Notes under the pieces: generated by a model
Seen by the model: the letters and a program-made list of their open reading frames with translations, nothing else
What the model was told of the DNA's origin: nothing
Database searches by the model: none
Assembly: GCA_009809945.1 (NCBI GenBank)
Contig: WTPW01000086.1
Coordinates: 542,836-606,835, forward strand
Direction of reading: 5' to 3'
Length of the DNA stretch: 64,000 bases
Source of the DNA: Gigaspora margarita
Taxonomy: Eukaryota > Glomeromycota > Glomeromycetes > Diversisporales > Gigasporaceae
Program-made: the position numbers and the translations under genes
Shown here: positions 1 to 11,755 of the stretch, piece after piece
How positions within the stretch are numbered: position 1 is the stretch's first letter
How the letters are laid out: each line of letters opens with the position of its first letter

Positions 1-560
1 AAACAAAGTGCGTTCTGATTTTGTAATATTAAATACAAATATCTGATTGTGGATATTTCATCAATACTTATTCTGCCGTATTATGCGAAAATTATATGAT
101 CCTTGCATTTGGTAAGTATATTTATTTTTTAAGATTTACATATACAAATATTTGTAATTATCAAATTTTTAGTGTTCAAGCTGAAAATATAGCACATGTT
201 ACAATAATTTTTATATTTTCGACGTACAAATTATGCCTGGGCCACATCCACTGCAAGTAAAACAATATTTGTTTAAACGCAATCAAGTAATGGCAATATA
301 TATATATATTACAATTAGTGTTTTTGTGGGTGGAATTATTGGCTGTGATTATATTTATTGATAAATTTTAATTTATCAAAAACGGTATAAAGAAATGATT
401 AAAATAGGCGAATCTCCTATGAACGTATCAGGTATGTAAACGTGAAGAGATATGTCCGTTGTTTATGCAGCTGTAATGCCTACGCCCGGAACAAATACAC
501 GTGAAAAACGCCTATATTTGGAATACCTACCCTGATAATAAAGCCATGCAAAATTAATCT
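1..560 (+). pseudogene. 3' remnant of a Kelch-repeat membrane protein gene (copy A)
   Basis: The first 110 bases match 20737-20860 of the second duplicate and translate in pieces to a Kelch blade end (VRSDFV-LN, then YENYMI-AFG-like in the paralogue). A probable intron starts near 112 (GTAAGTAT). A later exon (about 175-420) reads FDVQIM-like and then a hydrophobic stretch (ITISVFVGGIIG) followed by a basic tail (YQKRYKEM), as in a single-pass membrane anchor. Several stops break it. Only the 3' end is inside the window. The Kelch family assignment rests on the fuller copy at 19517-21250. Confidence 0.5.
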
Positions 561-849
561 ATATTATGAAAAAGGCTTTATTGGCAAAAGAAAATAAGCA
601 AAATATGAATGTACATAAATTTAATTTGATATTGATCCATTTTTCTTCTTGCATAAAATTTTTTTAAAAATTTTTTTTTAAAATAACATATCATTTCTTT
701 ATTTACGAATGAAACATGTCAGTTAATAATCTACATAAATCAAAAATGGCACAACAGATGTTAGTAAATTCAGTGAATATTCAATGATATAATAGGTTTC
801 AACATACAGTCAACCAAAAGACTTAATGCAGATTAGATGGTAAATTTAA

Positions 850-1798
850 GGGGAATTTACAGATAAGGGCCCAATAATGAAAATAATTCATATAGGGGCC
901 CAAAATAAAAATAATTAAGATAGAGGCCCGATATTTGAGAATTATTACAATTAAAATAATTATGCGCTCAAGAATACGTGATTCAAGCCTTGTTTCAATG
1001 AATGGAATATGCTTATAATTTAGTCTTTAATTATTAGTGCATAAGAAATATAAAATAATCAAATAATTGTTCAAATATAAATTTAAAATACGATAAAAAA
1101 TCTACATTCGATTATTATTTTGCGCTGTAAATTTATTTTATTAAAATTCTTGGCATGTTTCTTAAAAACCTACTTATAAAAAACGTCATATCAGATACAA
1201 AATTATAGATAGGTATAATTTTACTAGTATGAAAAATATTCATTCAGCCCTGGACAGCTATTTTGTCAATTTTTTTTTTCTTATAAGCTCTGAATAAACA
1301 GCTCAAAACCGTTGGCTATTTGTTTACAAATAAATCCAGTCATTTCCACTTACCGTAATATATTAGCTAATAAGCACAAAGATGGCTAATTCATATAATA
1401 AACCTATTTTTTATGATTCAACTTGTCCAACTTTTATGAAAGAATTAAAGTTAACCCGACATTTTAGTTTGAATGCTTAATGCCAGATTGGAAAATTATC
1501 TAATAATTAGGCTTGTGTAGTAAACATGCAACAATAAATCGTATGCAAGTTCGATCTGTAATTAACTAATGTACAATTTTTCTTTCTGTATAATAAAAGA
1601 TAACTCTAAAATACTATTTAATTATTGATGAGGCAATTAATCATAGCGTCATTGTATTTAAATTGACTAGCAATTTTGAAAGTTATTTAGGTCCTATTTG
1701 TAATAATTTTCAAATATCAGCCTTTGTTTGTAATTATTTTCAATTCAGACCTTATTTGTAATTATTTTCATTTTTGGGCCCGTATTTGTAAATTCCCC
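850..1798. mobile_element. TIR element with 9-bp target duplication, copy A
   Basis: The ends are GGGGAATTTAC and GTAAATTCCCC, flanked on both sides by TAAATTTAA (841-849 and 1799-1807), a 9-bp direct duplication. The inverted similarity continues inward for about 120 bases and is made of sub-repeats of the type GGGCCCAA...AAAATAATT. No coding capacity is seen. A 9-bp duplication with long inverted ends fits a Mutator-like non-autonomous element. It is also present in the second duplicate (21614-22544), so it inserted before the segmental duplication. Confidence 0.7.
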
Positions 1799-2440
1799 TA
1801 AATTTAAGCTTGCGGGCGTTTAAAGTGCTCTTCGTATTATTCCTTTTGTACGTCAAAATCAAATTTTTGCCGGTTCTAAATCAACAAAAGTTACAATAGA
1901 AAGTTAAAAAAAAATAAAAAAAAATAAAAAGGTTTGTAGAGGGCTGGTTATCAGTTTGAGTGCTTTTAGAAGTAGTTTGAGGATTGAGTATACACTAATA
2001 CGCTAATTCAATACCAATATCTACTACCAGATCTTATTGGTTAATTTTAGGCTCGTCATCGGTCTATCAGTGACTTTTTTTGTTTTTTAATAATTCACTT
2101 ATTTACATGGGTTAATCCTTAATTATTTCATATTAGGGTTAGGTCTCACTTTAGGTTGATGTTAGATATGTTTATATAGATAAAACTAATCTAAAATCTG
2201 AAGGAATATTAATTTAGTAAAAAAAAAAAAATTTGCTTTAAGGCAGTGCCAACAAGCATGTAAAGTTACGGTAATGTATGTAATTTTGGTGATTTTGCGG
2301 TAAATTTCAGTAAACTAGTTTTTAGCGTTTGTTTTAAAATGAAAGTCACATGAAATTTAATTGGCGATTGCTACGGAACGGCATTACTAAAATTCAACCC
2401 TAATGTTGTGTCCACAAGTTCGTGTCAGTACTTATGATCG

Positions 2441-2706
2441 TTTATCTGTTATTGTCCGGAGCGAAGCGGAGGACACTCTGTTTTTACGACAGTGTTTGAT
2501 TCTCACGGTCACGTGTCATCATGTGAATTCCGTCTGTTCATTTCCGGGTTTCTGATTGGCTGTAAATCACGACATGTTTAATCACAATATCACATGAGCC
2601 GTCAGTTCGCTTCCGCAATGCTGATTGGTTAATTGCATAATGATCAAATCATTCATGTAATTAATAAACTCCGGACACACAATGCTACGCATTGCCTAGT
2701 ATTAGG
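2441..2706. mobile_element. Insert unique to duplicate A, probable MITE
   Basis: Copy B reads straight through this point (GATCG then TGGAATTAAATG at about 23190-23210), whereas copy A has 266 extra bases. The insert holds inverted TGTCCGGAG (2453-2461) and CTCCGGACA (2669-2677) and a small palindrome CAATGC-TAC-GCATTG near its right end. It is less AT-rich than its surroundings. It lies about 100 bases upstream of the kinase start, so it sits in the promoter region. Exact ends and target duplication are unclear. Confidence 0.55.
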
Positions 2707-2748
2707 TGGATTAAATGCTGTACTACATAATAGGTACGTGCATAAATT

Positions 2749-2760
2749 GTACGTACGTAC
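2749..2760. promoter_or_regulatory. GTACGTACGTAC motif upstream of the kinase start
   Basis: A palindromic GTACGTAC repeat lies 46 bases upstream of the kinase ATG. A matching CGTACGTAC is at 23222-23230 before copy B, and another run (8816-8829) lies directly upstream of the F-box/LRR gene. Three unrelated starts sharing it suggests a promoter element, but it may only be a simple repeat. Confidence 0.3.
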
Positions 2761-2806
2761 TTACAGTTTGCATCTCTTTGAACAAGATTAGTACTTACGA
2801 AAAGTC

Positions 2807-5526
2807 ATGACAAACACGCCAGAAGAATGGCTTCAAAAATCAATTTCCGATGGGCATATTAATTATCTCGAATATAATAAATTTACAGACCTCACTATTA
2901 TTGGTCCTGGAGCTTTTGGAAAGGTCTTTAAATGCAAATGGAAAGATTGTGAATTAATGGTTGCACTTAAGTGCCTTAAAATCGATACCAATTTAAGTTT
3001 AGATGAAAAAATTATTAAAGATTTTATTAAAGAGGATTATTTATTGCATTAAGACTTGAACTACTTTCTAATACTGTAATATAATAAATTACATATTAAA
3101 TTCTTATAATGCTTATTGTTAGCTAAAATTATTACGAAGAGTTAGTAATCACCCAAATATTATTTCTTTTTATGGAGTCACTAAAAGTATATATTCTTAT
3201 AATATCTGAGTATTGAATCACTATTACAATATATTAAAATTATTTACAATATCTAATACAATTATATAGATTACGATGGACATCATTATATGGTTATGCA
3301 ATATGCAAACGAGGGAACTTTACGAGAGTATCTAAAGGCAGAATTTGATAATTTACAATGGGAAGATAAACTATGCATTGCAAGAGAAATAGCACTCGGA
3401 CTTTTATTCTTACATGATAATCTTATTGTTCATAGAGACTTGGTAAATATTGTATACATTTTACTAGATGAATTATTTTACATATTATAATTAATTGACT
3501 ATTGTATGGAATTTTAACTAATTATGCTGTAATAATTTAGCATTCGAAGAATATCTTAATTCATCAAAAACAACCAAAGATTGCAGATCTTGGATTATCG
3601 AAACAGATAAATGAGACATCCATGATGACTTCAGAATCAACTGCTCATGGAATGCTGGCTTACATTGAGCCACAATGCTTTATTGTCCCCAGATATAAAC
3701 GTGATAAGAAATCTGACGTCTATAGATTTGGAATAATTTTATGGGAAATTTCAAGCGGTAGACCACCATTTGAATCCTTCGATTCATTTATTATAATTGG
3801 TTTGATATCCCAAGGGAGAAGAGAAGAGCCTATAGAAGGCACATCATTAAAATATGTTGAGCTTTACAAACAATGTTGGGATAAGAATCCTGATAATCGT
3901 CCAGAGACAAAATCAATTTTCAACACTTTGAATCAACTCGCCAACGAAGGTTTATATCAATTTACCACTGACGAACATTTAATTAAAGATAATGCTATCT
4001 GTTCAAGTCCTGTCAATTCACATATTAATTCACTTGAATTTAAGACATCAGCTCCACTTTATTTATCAGATACGATAAATTCCAAAACTTCAGCGCAAGA
4101 CAATAGTACTCTTGAGAAATTAAGAAACGAAGCATACGAATGTTTAAAGCAATGCAAATTTCTCGAAGCATTAGGACTCTTTGAAGAAATTCTCAAAAAC
4201 AGCAAAGATAGTCCCGAAGATAAAAAAAATGCTTCAACCTGGGATCTTTCTGGTTATAGATTTGATTTGAGAAATTTAGATGAGTTAAGAAATGTACTTT
4301 GCAAGAACACCATGCTGACTTCTTTGAATCTATATGATAGTAATCTTGGAGCAGAAGGAGGGAAACTATTAGCAGATGCACTTTGCAATAACTCCACGCT
4401 AATTTCTTTAGATCTTAGTTTTAATAAACTTGAATCAGGAGGAGGAAAAGTGCTAACAGTTGCACTTGGCAAGAATGCCACGTTGAAAGTTTTGAACCTT
4501 GGTTCTAATGAACTTGGATCTGAAGAAGGAAAAGTATTAGCAAATGCACTTTGCAAAAACTCCACGCTGACTTCTTTGAATCTATATAGTAATCAACTTG
4601 GAGCAGTAGGAGGAAAAGCATTAGCTGATGCACTTTGCAAGAACACCACGCTAACTTCATTAAACCTTCGTTATAATAAAATTGGATCAGAAGGAGGAAA
4701 AGCATTAGCAGATGCACTTTGCAAGAACACCACGCTTACTTCATTAAATCTTCATGGTAATGAACTTGGAGCAGAAGGAGGAAAAGCATTAGCAGATGCA
4801 ATTTGCATGAACACCGCGTTAATTTCATTAATTCTTAGTGATAATGAACTTGGAGCAGAAGGAGGAAAAGCATTAGCAGATGCACTTTGCAAGAACAATT
4901 TGTTAATTTCTCTAGAACTCGCTGAAAACGGGCTTGGAACAGAAGAAGGAAAAGTATTAGCAAATGCACTTTGCAAGAACATAACTCTAACTTCATTAAA
5001 TCTTGATGTTAATGAGCTTGGATCAGAAGGAGGAAAAGCATTAGCAGATGCACTTCGCAAGAACACCACGCTAACTTCGTTAGATCTTGATTATAATTAA
5101 CTTGGATCAGAAGGAGGAAAAGCATTAGCAGATGCACTTTGCAAGAACACCACGCTAACTTCATTAGTTCTTGATGATAATGAACTTGGAACAGAAGGAG
5201 TAAAAGCATTAGCAAATGCACTTTGCAAAAACCCCACGCTGACTTCTTTGAAATTATATGGTAATAAACTTGGAGCAGAAGGAGGAAAAGCATTAGCAGA
5301 TGCACTTTGCAAGAACACCACGCTAAATTTTTTGGATCTTAGTTATAATGAACTTGGATCAGAAGGAGGAAAAGCATTAGCAGATGCACTTTGCAAGAAC
5401 TCCACGCTGACTTCTTTGGATCTTAGATATAATAAATTTGGATCAGAAGAAAGAAAAGCATTAGCCGATGCATTTAGCAAGAACATTTCGTTAAAAGATT
5501 TGGATCTATCATATAATGAACTTTGA
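2807..5526 (+). pseudogene. TKL-type protein kinase fused to leucine-rich repeats, copy A (decaying)
   Basis: Exons by comparison with copy B: 2807-3034, 3123-3186, 3270-3442, 3541 to the stop at 5100. The kinase part has a glycine loop (GPGAFGKVF), the lysine (VALKCLK), an HRDL...N catalytic loop joined across the third intron, and IEP in place of APE. A short helical linker is followed by RI-type LRRs of 28 residues. Three defects are visible. The first donor GT is GA, so the ORF runs into a stop at 3050. The magnesium-binding DFG reads ADLG. A TAA at 5098-5100 interrupts the LRR array, which otherwise stays in frame to 5526. Kinases of this family phosphorylate Ser/Thr (some Tyr), and LRRs usually bind protein partners. 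The target is unknown. Copy A is probably a pseudogene, or makes LRR fragments only. Confidence 0.8.
4288..5526 (+). repeat. 84-bp tandem LRR coding array, copy A
   Basis: About 15 head-to-tail units of 84 bases, each coding one 28-residue ribonuclease-inhibitor-type LRR (consensus LGAEGGKALADALCKNTTLT, then SLNL-DNE). Several units are nearly identical at DNA level (GAAGGAGGAAAAGCATTAGC recurs), pointing to recent amplification or gene conversion. The unit keeps frame, so copy-number changes leave a coding LRR stack. Divergent units are at both ends. Confidence 0.9.
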
Positions 5527-6879
5527 GTAGAAGGAGAAAGCATTGACACTATAACCTCATTAAATAATGATGGTAATGAGCTTGAATTGGAAGGATGAAA
5601 AGCATTGGTAGATGCACTTTGCAGAACACCACCACTCTGACTTTATTACATCTTGAAGATAATGAACTTGGATGAGATTGTTGAAAAAACATTAGTAGGT
5701 ACTTTCCAAGAACATTACACTGACTTTTTTGAATTTTCATAGTAATAAAATTGACCTTAAAATAAAATCTAACAATCCAAATATAAATTATAAACTGTTT
5801 AACACAGTTTACAAATAAATTGCAATCAATCATTAGCTTATTCACAGTAAATTAATAAAATAAAATTTATTTATTTAATAAATAAATAAAAGCCAACAGA
5901 GAAAAAGAGATGAGAAAATACTAAGTATAAAAATAACAATCTATCAAATATTAAATTCAAGCTTAAATATATATAAAATAATTTATATCTGATTTTAATT
6001 TAATTTATTAAATATTATAACCCGTATAATCGAGAAATAACGCATAAGGACGTTATTTCAGATTTCGGCCAGTTATGCAGTATAGCATAGCATAGGAAAT
6101 ACAATTTAAATTTATTTATGAGAATCAGTAATAATTTTAGACCTACATGTATATAATTACAAATTAGCAAGTTATCAATGATTATGTTACGATTCCTGAA
6201 AGTTTTTTCCCTATACGACATCACATAGGATGACAATTTACTAATATCACACCCACAATTAATCAATGCTAACTCTAACGTGATTTCAGGTAAGCGGCCT
6301 ATAGAATACTATAGATTTACAAATCTAAATAACCGACATATATCGATCAAAATTTAGTTTTTTAATGTCATTCCTTCATAGTAAAACGACAACTAATTGT
6401 GCATATCGCATGTTGTATATAGTTACAATTAAATGGTTTTTTTTTTTGGATATTTTATATTAAATTTTTATTTCAAACGAAATAACAAATTAACATACAA
6501 CAGTACAACCTTTACACTAGTATAGTAGTTATGCCTAAACCGTATATTTGATCCCATCTTTCATTTTGACTTTTTAGTTAAAAAAAGAAGATGGTATGGT
6601 TAATGTGGCCATTTTATTTGAATAATAACTAAACTTTAAATTAGCGCATTGATTCAGACTATAAAAAAATGTAATATTACTTTTGTATGATGATAATGAT
6701 AATTAAAGAAAGAATTTTTGGTTTATAATATACTTTAAAACCAATTCATTATTTTACGCTAATAAAGAATTTTACGCAAATGATTTTTTTTAGTATATTA
6801 ATGTCTTCGAAACACTTTTGATTATAATGATAATCAATTACATAAAGCTTCCTAATTCTTTTCCATTTGAGACTTAGTT
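5527..6879. other. Degenerate LRR tail, then non-coding
   Basis: To about 5720 there are decayed LRR units (broken by stops and frameshifts) continuing the array, and the same tail follows copy B at 25947-26240. Beyond that the sequence is AT-rich without a gene. Near 6028 there is TCGAGAAATAACGCATAAGG, related to the palindromic element at 61676-61788. Nothing else is recognised. Confidence 0.6.
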
Positions 6880-8783
6880 TATTCAGATTCGAGTATAGTC
6901 TTAAAGATTTAGAGAAGTTAAGACAGTGTTCGTACAAAGAGCCTTTGTTAATGCTATCTTTCCTTCTAAGTCAAATTTATTATTACCAAGATCTAATGAA
7001 GCCAAAGTGGTATTTTTATAAAAGAACCAAGTTGATCGTCGCAAAGATTCAAAGAAAGCAAAGTAGCATTTTTACAAAGTGTGTCTGCTAATATTTAACA
7101 TGTTCAAGACTCAAAGAGTCAGAGTAGTGTTTATACAAAGTGCTTTTGCAAATGCTACCCACACTTCAGGACGAAATTTATTAACTTTTCCAACTTCAAT
7201 ATAAAGTAGATTATAACCAAGATTTAACGATGTTAATGTGGTGTTTTTACAAAGAGCTTCTGCCAGTGCTTTTCCTCCAACAGAAAAAATAGAATTATTG
7301 AAAAGGCTTAGAAATGTCAGTGTAGTATTTTTACAGAGGAACTTTGCTATTGTTTTTACACCTTTACAACAAATATTAGTGTTGCTAAGGTTTAACGCAG
7401 TTAAAGAGATATTGTTGCTAAGATCTAACGAAGCTAAAGTGTTATTTTTGCAAAGGGCCATTGCTAATGCTTCCCCGGCAGTAGAATCAATGTGATTTGT
7501 ATCAAAATTCAATGAAGTAAATGTAATATTGTTGCAAAGAGCTTTTGCTAATGCTTTTCCAACTTCAGGACTGAGTACATTATGGAAAAGATTTAAAGAA
7601 GTTAGAGTAGAATTTATAAAAAACATTGGTTAATTCAGTATGAATCTGATTACTGCTAAGACCTAAAGAAGTTAAACTGATGTTTTACAAAGATTCTTCA
7701 CTAATACTTTCATACTTTTAGAACACAATATATTATTACAAAGATTCAATGAAGTAAGGGTAGTATTTTTACATAGTGATTCCGCTAATGGTTTTATTCC
7801 TTTATACCCAATTTGGTTGTTGCAAAGATTCAAAGATGCCAGAGTATAATTTTTATAAAGAGACACTGCAAACTCTTTTCCTCCTTCAGAACCAATATTA
7901 TTTATGGCAAGACTTAATGAAGTTAGAGTAACGTTTTTGCAAAGGGCCTCCGCTAATGCGTTTCCACCTTCGAAACCAAGTTTATTGTAGCAAAGATTTA
8001 AAGACGATAAAGTAGTATTTTTACAAAGAAGCTCTGCGAATGCCTTTCCTCCTTCAGAATTAATAACATTACTGCTAAGATCTAATGAAGTTAAGAAGAC
8101 ATTTTTGCAAAGAGCCATTGCTAATACATTACTTCCTTCAGAACCAAGTTGACAGTCACTGATTCGCAAGAAAGTCAGAATGGTGTTCGTTCAAAGTGAC
8201 TCCGCTAATGATATAATGCCTTTAATACTAAGATGGTTACGATTAAGACTTCGATATTCATCTTTTTCAAAATAATTACCACAAACATTTAAGGAGATAA
8301 TAGTTGTGTTTCTACAAAGTCTTTTTATACGCATTACTTCATCATAACTAATTCCATAAAAATCTAGATGTTTGATATTCTTACTTGTTCGTAAAAACAT
8401 TGTAACCAAAGAACATTTAATAGCACTTATAGACCCATCTTCTCTACGAGCAGAATTCTTATAACTAAGCCAATTTTCGATTCCTACGTTTAAATAATGG
8501 TCAATTGATGTAACATCATTTGAATATTCAAATAATGGTTTTGAATCATTCGGAAGTTTTATATTAAAAGGGATTAATAATGCTTGTTCTTCAGCATTTA
8601 AGTTGAAAGAAATATTTTTATAAGGTTCTTATTTTTGAAATGAACTTTTGGCTCGCTCCATTAATATCGATACAATAATTCTACAAAATCGACGATTTAC
8701 AAGAAGGCATGAAAATAAGCTTTTATAATTAGTTCGAAGGTTATTAACATTTTAAAAAGGCATTCGTTCGGTAATGTTATCAT
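6880..8783 (-). pseudogene. F-box / leucine-rich-repeat protein gene, broken
   Basis: Reading leftward from an ATG at 8783: MITLPNECLFKML, then after a one-base frameshift NLRTNYKSLFSCLLVNRRF (about 8690-8745), a typical fungal F-box. Next comes SILMERAKSSFQK with an in-frame stop, then EEQALLIPFNIKLP and SKPLFEYSNDVTSI, the linker seen in Glomeromycotina F-box proteins. From about 8410 down to 6880 there are RI-type LRRs (for example 7672-8169 and 7111-7626) in at least three frames. F-box proteins recruit substrates to SCF ubiquitin ligases, with LRRs as the substrate arm. With several frameshifts and stops this copy cannot make the full protein. The family call is firm. An LTR sits 46 bases upstream of the start. 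Confidence 0.8.
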
Positions 8784-8829
8784 TTTAAGAAATCTTAAAT
8801 GTTGGTGAATGACAAGTACGTACGTACGT

Positions 8830-10064
8830 TGTGACAGTGGTGGGAATTGGCTAATCGAATGAAATACACTAACAGCACCACTATCTATCCAAACCAATGT
8901 CCTTTAATCGTGCTAGACTCTAGATCCTCGAATTGACAGGCAGAAAGTGGCGTGGTTGATTTAGTCCGGGTCTCGAGGTTCTTTGGGTCTCGCCGTAACG
9001 GAGTCGATCGTTAAGTGGCTTAACGATATCACGTGATCACGGATTTAACTGATACGAATTCGACGCAGTGTCTGAAATTCAATTTTTAATTTAGTTGCGG
9101 ACCCAAACTAAATAACAAATCTACTTGCGGATTATATGAATTTAGTTGCGCATATGATCACTTCTATATGCAAATTCGAACATACCTATATGCAAATTCA
9201 GCAATTTTATTTTATTCGGGATAAATAGAGCTAACACTTCTGTTCTAATTTCGAAGGTTAAGCTCAATTGAACCAAACTCTATCTAGGGTCTTTTGAATT
9301 CGAACTCCAACTGAGTTTTCCATATTCGAACTCGTCGTGAGTTTTTAACTAAACTCGAACTCTCTGAGTTAATCTTTATTGGGGTGAAAAGGAGGGTATT
9401 ATATACTTTTTCCCTCTTAATAAATACATGACTTTAACTAACTACGCTATTCCTATTGAATTCGCTCCTAACTCATGATGACCGCACTATGACCACATTC
9501 TTTGGGGCGAAAGTCAGAGATGGCTTCCCAAGCCTCGAGGCGTAAGCGTCGTGAGTATGGTTGCGTCATTGGTACTAATACTATAATCCACTATGTGTCA
9601 GTACCGTAATACTACTGTAATACTATCGGTGCCAAAGCTAGGCGAAGTACATTATTTGGCGAAAGGGGTAATAAACAAACATTGACAGTTAAATGCCAAG
9701 GGCGAAAACTAGTTTGGACTATATGGGCGAAGTTAACATGTATAAAATCTTTTGTTTACGAAGAAGGAAATAATCAAATAGCTGCGTCGATATGCCAAGA
9801 CAAGAACTTGTAGGCGCTCATTGTTTACAAAAAGGGAAAAAACAAACATGAGCAGTGAAATGCCAAGGGCGAAACTGGATTGTAGCCCTGGCATGCGCAG
9901 TTACCATGTGCTTATACCGAAAATCGGCTATTTGAGGCTATGCTGAATTCTAATAAACAATACGTAATAATAGGAGAAATCACACGATCATACGATATAA
10001 CCAGTGGGAAAATATCCTAAAGTAAACAAAATAAAAAAAAAGACTTGAGGCGCAGCCCTTCACA
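8830..10064 (-). mobile_element. Solo LTR, minus orientation, same family as 55252-56350
   Basis: On the minus strand it starts TGTGAAGGGCT, as does the LTR at 55252, and shares with it a TATA-like AAAAAGTATA followed by CAATAAAG and AACTCAG, plus a 3' block matching across 8925-8990 (GGCAGAAAG, GTCCGGGTCTC). The ends are TGTGACAG and CCTTCACA in plus orientation, and ACGT flanks both sides (8826-8829, 10065-10068), although the flank is itself an ACGT repeat. No internal retrotransposon genes are present, so it is a solo LTR. It is richer in GC than the window. Inside it, 9670-9710 and 9845-9885 share GAAATGCCAAGGGCGAAA. Confidence 0.7.
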
Positions 10065-10068
10065 ACGT

Positions 10069-11622
10069 ACGTATTATATAGCAGAAATGAAATGTTAAGT
10101 GTACTGTATAATCTACAATTGGATACACTTGCACAAAAAAAAAACTTTTTTAATTAATCAGATCATTCGACAAACCATAGATGTATGAATGGTCATCGAC
10201 TCTAATAACATATATAGTAATAATAAGAAACGGAGAAACAGAAATAATAGATCAAAAGCAAGAATATTTATTAGACTTGTCTTGTACGATTATCTATATA
10301 AATTAACACTTATCATCGTTTAAAAATTTGAAAATGGCACAAACTCTTAATGAATTAAATAAAATAAAATAATTAAAAGTAAATTTTAATCCAAGTCCAA
10401 AGAAGTTATAAATTTAGAAATTATAAACGGGCTATTCTACTTTAATATTCTGCTCTTTCACTATAGTCTTTGTTGATCAAAGGTTATCAACTTATCAATA
10501 CGTTAAAAATAAAATAGTTCAAACAATAAGTAAAAATATGAAGTATCCAAAAAATAAATAAAAACTGTGGGAATTATTTAATGATATACGATAAATGGTT
10601 TAATTACTGGGCGATTACTGGATAAAATTCAAGAATATCATGGTTTGTGCCACTTCCAGTTTTCGAAACGGTGTTAACAAAGTTACAGAAAAAAAAATTT
10701 TTTTGGACTATCACTACCTTTTGCGCAGCCACGAATACGAATTCACAGCATAAAAATTTAGAAACTGAAACTTCGGCTCTAAACATACCAAAGTAATTTG
10801 GTAATTGACGAGGTATTCAGAAGTTAGATGAGAGGTATGTTTAGACATTTCAATTTAACCAATATTATCTACAATGTATTAAACTTGGTAAAATAAGTCA
10901 TTTTTTAAAAGGTTTGCAAAGCTAATCCATTTTATTAATAACTTATTTATTTTCTAAAGACAGACACGTACTGCCAGTAAATAGATTAGTGATGTGAAGA
11001 AATGAAACCATGAGCTTGTGAACTTTATAAGGGTTAAAATATAGTGTTACGTCTATTATTAAAGCATAGTGTTCGTTTAAGATTATTAATTTAGAATATG
11101 GTTAATTCTTTTGGCATTAATTAACTGTTATTATGTAAAATTAAAAAATCATTTATATGATTTTTATAATCTTTTAAAAATATGATTTTTTATAATCTTT
11201 TAAAAATAAATAGTTATCTGTTTATTGCATATTTTATGTATAATTTTCTTTTTAAATTGGTGCAATAGTATTTTTTTTAAAATAAGATCTTTTTTTGGAT
11301 TTTTTTGTATCGGGATGATGGTTTTAAACGTTGAGTTGATAGATTTCTTAATAATACATTTATTAATGTCAATTTGATTTTATACGGTAGTAAAAATATT
11401 CAATTGTTAATTATATCAGAATATAGTTCCGTATAAAATTTGTCTTAGCGAATAATTTCGATTAACTAAAGATATCTTTGCAAAATCATGGGATGATCTA
11501 CAAAAATCAGCCAATTACAATGTAAGCCCGCTATGCTGAATTAATGATATTGATACTAATGAAGCTCAACTATATAAAATTTGGATTTAATAATTAAATT
11601 CAGATTTTATAATTCAAATATT
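10069..11622. other. Non-coding, AT-rich
   Basis: No credible gene. The only notable structure is a ~30-bp direct repeat (ATGATTTTTATAATCTTTTA) near 11155-11210. It may contain the displaced promoter of the F-box gene, separated by the LTR. Confidence 0.5.
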
Positions 11623-11755
11623 GGGGGTTTCAAAGTTAACAAATAATTGACGTATTTCGAAAATAAATAGGATTTTTTCAATAACATTTTTACTATGTTG
11701 TATTATAAATCGGAAAATTAAAATATGATTCTCTGATTTTAACTTTGAAACCCCT
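11623..11755. mobile_element. Short MITE with GGGGTTTCAAAGTTAA ends
   Basis: The left end GGGGGTTTCAAAGTTAA is inverted at the right end as TTAACTTTGAAACCCC. It is 133 bases long and non-coding. The target duplication is unclear (possibly TATT/ATTA). It lies just outside the left end of the large TTAA element. Confidence 0.5.

Larger units (their letters stand above)
1..6310. repeat. Segmental duplication, copy A
   Basis: This block matches about 20727-26735 almost continuously, in the same orientation and order: Kelch 3' end, TIR element, promoter region, four-exon kinase-LRR gene, 3' flank. Similarity stops shortly after the shared ACGTGATTTCAG (about 6280-6292 here, 26700-26711 in copy B). 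Differences include a 266-base insert present only here (2441-2706), a long A-run only in copy B, and many small indels. The left end lies outside the window. Confidence 0.9.

Noticed and set aside
4193..5549. Minus-strand ORFs opposite the LRR array (also 24669-25831)
   Set aside because: They are antisense shadows of the 84-base coding repeats: the repeat length is a multiple of three, so all frames stay open.
6749..7091. Short plus- and minus-strand ORFs at the end of the F-box gene
   Set aside because: They are not in the LRR reading frame. The minus-strand LRR sequence continues here in another, broken frame.
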